Source: Bordetella parapertussis (GTDB lineage Bacteria > Pseudomonadota > Gammaproteobacteria > Burkholderiales > Burkholderiaceae_C). Taken from it: a stretch of 64,000 bases of DNA. The position numbers and the translations under genes were made by a program. The notes under the pieces were generated by a model. It saw only the letters and a program-made list of their open reading frames with translations, ran no database searches and had not been told where the DNA came from. Of the stretch, positions 61,176 through 64,000 are shown piece by piece. The stretch spans positions 1 to 64,000 of the forward strand of contig CAMDXA010000007.1 in the NCBI GenBank assembly GCA_945878065.1, read 5' to 3'. Every line of letters starts with the position of its first letter. Positions within the stretch are counted from its first letter, which is position 1.

Positions 61176-62123
61176 ATGACTTACGATGCCACGCTGCCCT
61201 ACCCCAGAGACCTGATTGGCTACGGGCGCAACCCGCCTAATGCCAACTGGCCGGGTGGCGCCAAAATCGCGCTTCAATTTGTTCTGAATTACGAGGAAGG
61301 CGCAGAAAACGCCACCCTACATGGCGACCCTGGCTCCGAACAATTTCTGTCAGAAATGTTCAATCCACCCAGCTTTGCCGACCGACATCTGACCATGGAA
61401 AGCATTTACGAATACGGCTCGCGTGTCGGGGTCTGGCGTCTGTTGAAAGAATTTGAAAAAAGACATTTGCCGTTGACTGTGTTTGGTGTGAGCATGGCAT
61501 TGCAGCGTCACCCTGAATTGACCGCGGCCTTTATGGAACTCGGTCATGAGATCACTTGTCATGGCTTGCGCTGGATCAACTACCAGCACGTGGACGAAGC
61601 CACCGAGCGACAACACATGCAAACCGGTATAGAGATTATTCGGCAGATGACAGGACAAGCACCAACGGGTTGGTACACCGGCCGTGATAGCCCCAACACA
61701 CGCCGTTTATTGCTCGACCATGGCGGTTTTGAATACGACAGCGATTACTACGGCGACGACTTACCCTTTTGGATGAAAGTGCGCAAGTCCGATGGGCAAG
61801 TGCTGCCGCACCTGGTGGTGCCCTATACGCTTGACGTCAACGATATGCGTTTTGCACTGCCACAGGGGTACTCGCAAGCCGAAGATTTTTTTGTCTATCT
61901 GCGTGACAGCTTTGATGTGCTGTACGCTGAAGGCGAGACGACTCCCAAAATGATGAGTGTGGGCATGCATTGCAGACTGCTGGGCCGACCTGGTCGTATG
62001 CTGGCGTTGCAAAAATTTTTGGACCATGTACAAAAGCACGACAAAGTATGGATATGCAAACGCATAGACATCGCTCGCCATTGGAAAGTCCAGCACCCCT
62101 TCATTCCGACCAGTCAACCCTGA
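61176..62123 (+). CDS. puuE: PuuE-type allantoinase (polysaccharide deacetylase fold)
   Basis: A 315-residue enzyme of the cofactor-light allantoinase type. The N-terminus YPRDLIGYGRNPPNANWPGG and ALQFVLNYEEGAENATLHGD are its hallmarks; GHEITCHGLRWINYQHVDEA and PTGWYTGRDSPNTRRLLLDH continue the NodB-like barrel. It opens allantoin to allantoate in purine breakdown. No other ureide gene is seen within the window, but an M20 peptidase-type amidohydrolase follows at eight bases. Confidence 0.9.
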   Translation: MTYDATLPYPRDLIGYGRNPPNANWPGGAKIALQFVLNYEEGAENATLHGDPGSEQFLSEMFNPPSFADRHLTMESIYEYGSRVGVWRLLKEFEKRHLPLTVFGVSMALQRHPELTAAFMELGHEITCHGLRWINYQHVDEATERQHMQTGIEIIRQMTGQAPTGWYTGRDSPNTRRLLLDHGGFEYDSDYYGDDLPFWMKVRKSDGQVLPHLVVPYTLDVNDMRFALPQGYSQAEDFFVYLRDSFDVLYAEGETTPKMMSVGMHCRLLGRPGRMLALQKFLDHVQKHDKVWICKRIDIARHWKVQHPFIPTSQP

Positions 62124-62130
62124 ATATTCC

Positions 62131-63378
62131 ATGAACACTTACGAGCGCATTGACCAATGGATTGACCAGCACTTTGACGAACAAGTGAAGTTTTTACAAG
62201 CGCTGGTGCGCGTGCCGACAGACACACCACCCGGCAACAACACGCCCCACGCGGTTCGCACCGCAGAGTTGCTGCAACACATGGGCATGCAAGCCGAACA
62301 ATTTGAAATTCCACAAGCGCTGGTGCAAGCACATGGTTTGACCTCTGTCACCAACCTGATCGTTCGCAGGCGTTACGGCGATGGCCTGGTAGTGGCTTTG
62401 AATGCGCACGGTGATGTGGTGCCCCCAGGTGATGGTTGGACGCACGATCCCTATGGGGCAGAGATTGTTGACGGCAAATTATTTGGCCGCGCTTCTGCTG
62501 TCAGCAAATGTGATTTTTCTACCTTTACATTTGCGGTTCGCGCATTGGAAGCTGTGGCAAAACCCAGCAAAGGCTCGGTCGAACTGCACTTCACCTACGA
62601 CGAAGAATTTGGCGGTGAGTTGGGCCCCGGTTGGTTGCTGGCCAACGGTCACACCCGTCCGGATTTGATGATTGCCGCGGGATTCAGCTACCAAGTGGTC
62701 ACCGCCCATAACGGTTGTTTGCAAATGGAAGTCACCGTCCACGGTCGCATGGCACATGCCGCCATACCCGACAGCGGCGTTGACGCCTTGCAAGCTGCCG
62801 TGGCTTTGCTCAACGCTTTGTATGCACAAAATATTTTTTACAAATCTATTCGCTCACAAGTGGAAGGTATCAGTCACCCCTACCTCAATATTGGGCTGAT
62901 CGAGGGCGGCACCAACACCAATGTGATACCGGGCAAGGTCATGTTCAAACTTGACAGACGCATGATTCCGGAGGAAAACCCCGCAGAAGTGGAAGCGCAA
63001 ATTCGCGAACTGCTGGCCAATACCCTGCGCGAACACAACGCCAAACGCGACCCGCAAGATGCGGTGCGCATTGATATCAAGCGCATGTTGATGGCCCATG
63101 CCATGAAACCGTTGGCAGGCAATAAACCGCTGGTAGATGCGTTGCAAAAGCACGGCAGCGAAGTCTTTGGCGAACCCATGCCTGCCCTCGGAACGCCGCT
63201 CTACACCGATGTGCGTTTGTACGTGGAACGCGGCATTCCCGGCGTGATTTATGGCGCAGGTCCGCGCACCGTACTGGAGTCGCACGCAAAGCGCGCTGAC
63301 GAACGTATTGACTTAGAAGATTTGCGCCGCGCCACCAAAGTGGTCGCGCGTAGCCTGAGCGATTTGTTGTCAGCTTGA
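62131..63378 (+). CDS. M20 family metallohydrolase (ArgE/DapE-like)
   Basis: A 415-residue dinuclear zinc hydrolase. Metal ligands fall in ALNAHGDVVPPGDGW (His, then Asp downstream) and FTYDEEFGGELGPGW (Glu-Glu), with a dimerisation domain in the middle (EVTVHGRMAHAAIPDSGVDA) and a final ligand region PALGTPLYTDVRLYVE. The family contains peptidases and carbamoyl-amino-acid hydrolases. Being co-transcribed with puuE, it might process a ureide or related amide, which is inference. Confidence 0.88.
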   Translation: MNTYERIDQWIDQHFDEQVKFLQALVRVPTDTPPGNNTPHAVRTAELLQHMGMQAEQFEIPQALVQAHGLTSVTNLIVRRRYGDGLVVALNAHGDVVPPGDGWTHDPYGAEIVDGKLFGRASAVSKCDFSTFTFAVRALEAVAKPSKGSVELHFTYDEEFGGELGPGWLLANGHTRPDLMIAAGFSYQVVTAHNGCLQMEVTVHGRMAHAAIPDSGVDALQAAVALLNALYAQNIFYKSIRSQVEGISHPYLNIGLIEGGTNTNVIPGKVMFKLDRRMIPEENPAEVEAQIRELLANTLREHNAKRDPQDAVRIDIKRMLMAHAMKPLAGNKPLVDALQKHGSEVFGEPMPALGTPLYTDVRLYVERGIPGVIYGAGPRTVLESHAKRADERIDLEDLRRATKVVARSLSDLLSA

Positions 63379-63485
63379 CGGGAAACGTCCTTGCTGTGTG
63401 CCTTGATGCCATAGTGGAATCAATATCCATACAAAGAGTGAGAGAGTTGCGGTTTCTATCGCCTGTCAACTGCCTCGTTCCAGGG

Positions 63486-64000
63486 TCAAGCTTGCGTTAA
63501 GAACTCAACCACGCTGGCCATGCGTTGGCGCGGGTCGGTTTGTGCCAGCAGCAGTTGTTTGTGCTCATGCGCCATCGGCAAAACTTCTGCCAAACGGTTG
63601 GCCAACCAACCACAATCGTCCAACTGGTAAGGAGCAAACAATGGCAATTTGTTTTCTACCCCTTGTTGCTGAGCATTCGCAATCCATTGCCCCAAACGGT
63701 CTGCGTGCATTTGCCACTCGGCAGGCAGTGGCGATATCGGGTCTTGCGGCATATATGTGACATGGCCTTGCCACACCCCATAGGGGCCCGGTGTCACATC
63801 ATGCAGTTCAAACCGCAGCCCACCCTGACACACCACACGCAGTAACGCGGGCTGGATTTGTTCAAATTCACGGATATGCGCCATGCAGCCATGCACATGC
63901 ATCAACGGTTGTTCTCCAGGCACCAGCACCTCGCGGCCTGTTTTGATCCAAGTCACGCCAAAAGGTGTGTGCTCGCGGTGACAACGTTTGATCAGATCCA
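63486..64000 (-). CDS. LON-domain (Lon N-terminal-like) protein, 5' part beyond window
   Basis: The minus-strand frame is open to the window end; 170 residues are visible from LIKRCHREHTPFGVTWIKTG. The segments VHGCMAHIREFEQIQPALLR and ENKLPLFAPYQLDD followed by LPMAHEHKQLLLAQTDPRQR match the stand-alone LON substrate-binding domain family. The true start is outside. There is no AAA or protease domain in the visible part, and the C-terminal stop is normal. Confidence 0.82.
   Translation of the reverse strand, partial: DLIKRCHREHTPFGVTWIKTGREVLVPGEQPLMHVHGCMAHIREFEQIQPALLRVVCQGGLRFELHDVTPGPYGVWQGHVTYMPQDPISPLPAEWQMHADRLGQWIANAQQQGVENKLPLFAPYQLDDCGWLANRLAEVLPMAHEHKQLLLAQTDPRQRMASVVEFLTQA

Overview
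The window looks like chromosomal DNA from a betaproteobacterium of the Burkholderiales, most likely a Comamonadaceae relative of moderate GC. This rests on the lipoyl-domain-bearing LpdA in an aceE-aceF-lpdA cluster, the kinase/FixJ-type regulator/folD/prlC run beside it, the rpiA and pyrD types, and many small Burkholderiales families (YaeQ, VF530, DUF2236, DUF3299). No names were checked against a database; all calls come from reading the sequence. I saw no rRNA, tRNA, CRISPR array, prophage or intact insertion sequence.

1-5088 is an accessory patch of toxin-antitoxin and restriction debris. It holds an in-frame chimera of a truncated type II methyltransferase and a DinD-like C-terminus, an MqsA-like fragment, an orphan BrnA-like antitoxin, two complete higBA modules, a Fic-VF530 pair, and a second copy of the BrnA-like tail whose stop codon directly abuts the stop codon of lpdA. 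5089-20213 is core metabolism: lpdA, aceF and aceE on the minus strand; a divergent two-component system running into folD and prlC; then rpiA, pyrD and a DEDDh exonuclease.

20217-31780 mixes small exported proteins, aroQ, a haloacid dehalogenase and a bactofilin with a zinc-acquisition locus. That locus comprises a TonB receptor, ZIP transporter, DUF2796 protein, ABC ATPase and permease, and a DUF3299 protein, divergent from zur across a Fur/Zur-like palindrome. 31816-44008 is rich in unrecognised envelope-linked genes: a second bactofilin, two zinc-ribbon membrane proteins, a lipoprotein, and a 929-residue protein with two TerB-like domains and repeats beside a 7TM histidine kinase and response regulator. 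It also contains an oxidoreductase/PhyH dioxygenase pair.

44027-50562 has an Lrp-type regulator divergent from a second homodimeric 2-oxoacid dehydrogenase E1 (an mdeR-mdeB-like layout without mdeA), serC, and a MerR regulator divergent from an Rrf2 regulator. 51490-55001 is a tight four-gene operon (coiled-coil membrane protein, anchored acidic-motif protein, J-domain protein, zinc-ribbon protein) that matches no system I know; it is the best candidate here for an undescribed system. 55206-64000 holds a BLUF photoreceptor and a flavin reductase sharing a duplicated upstream element, an AAA ATPase, a CitE-like lyase with a MaoC hydratase, a PQQ-type dehydrogenase with a cytochrome c, a Rap1a/Tai-like protein, puuE with an M20 peptidase, and the end of a LON-domain gene.
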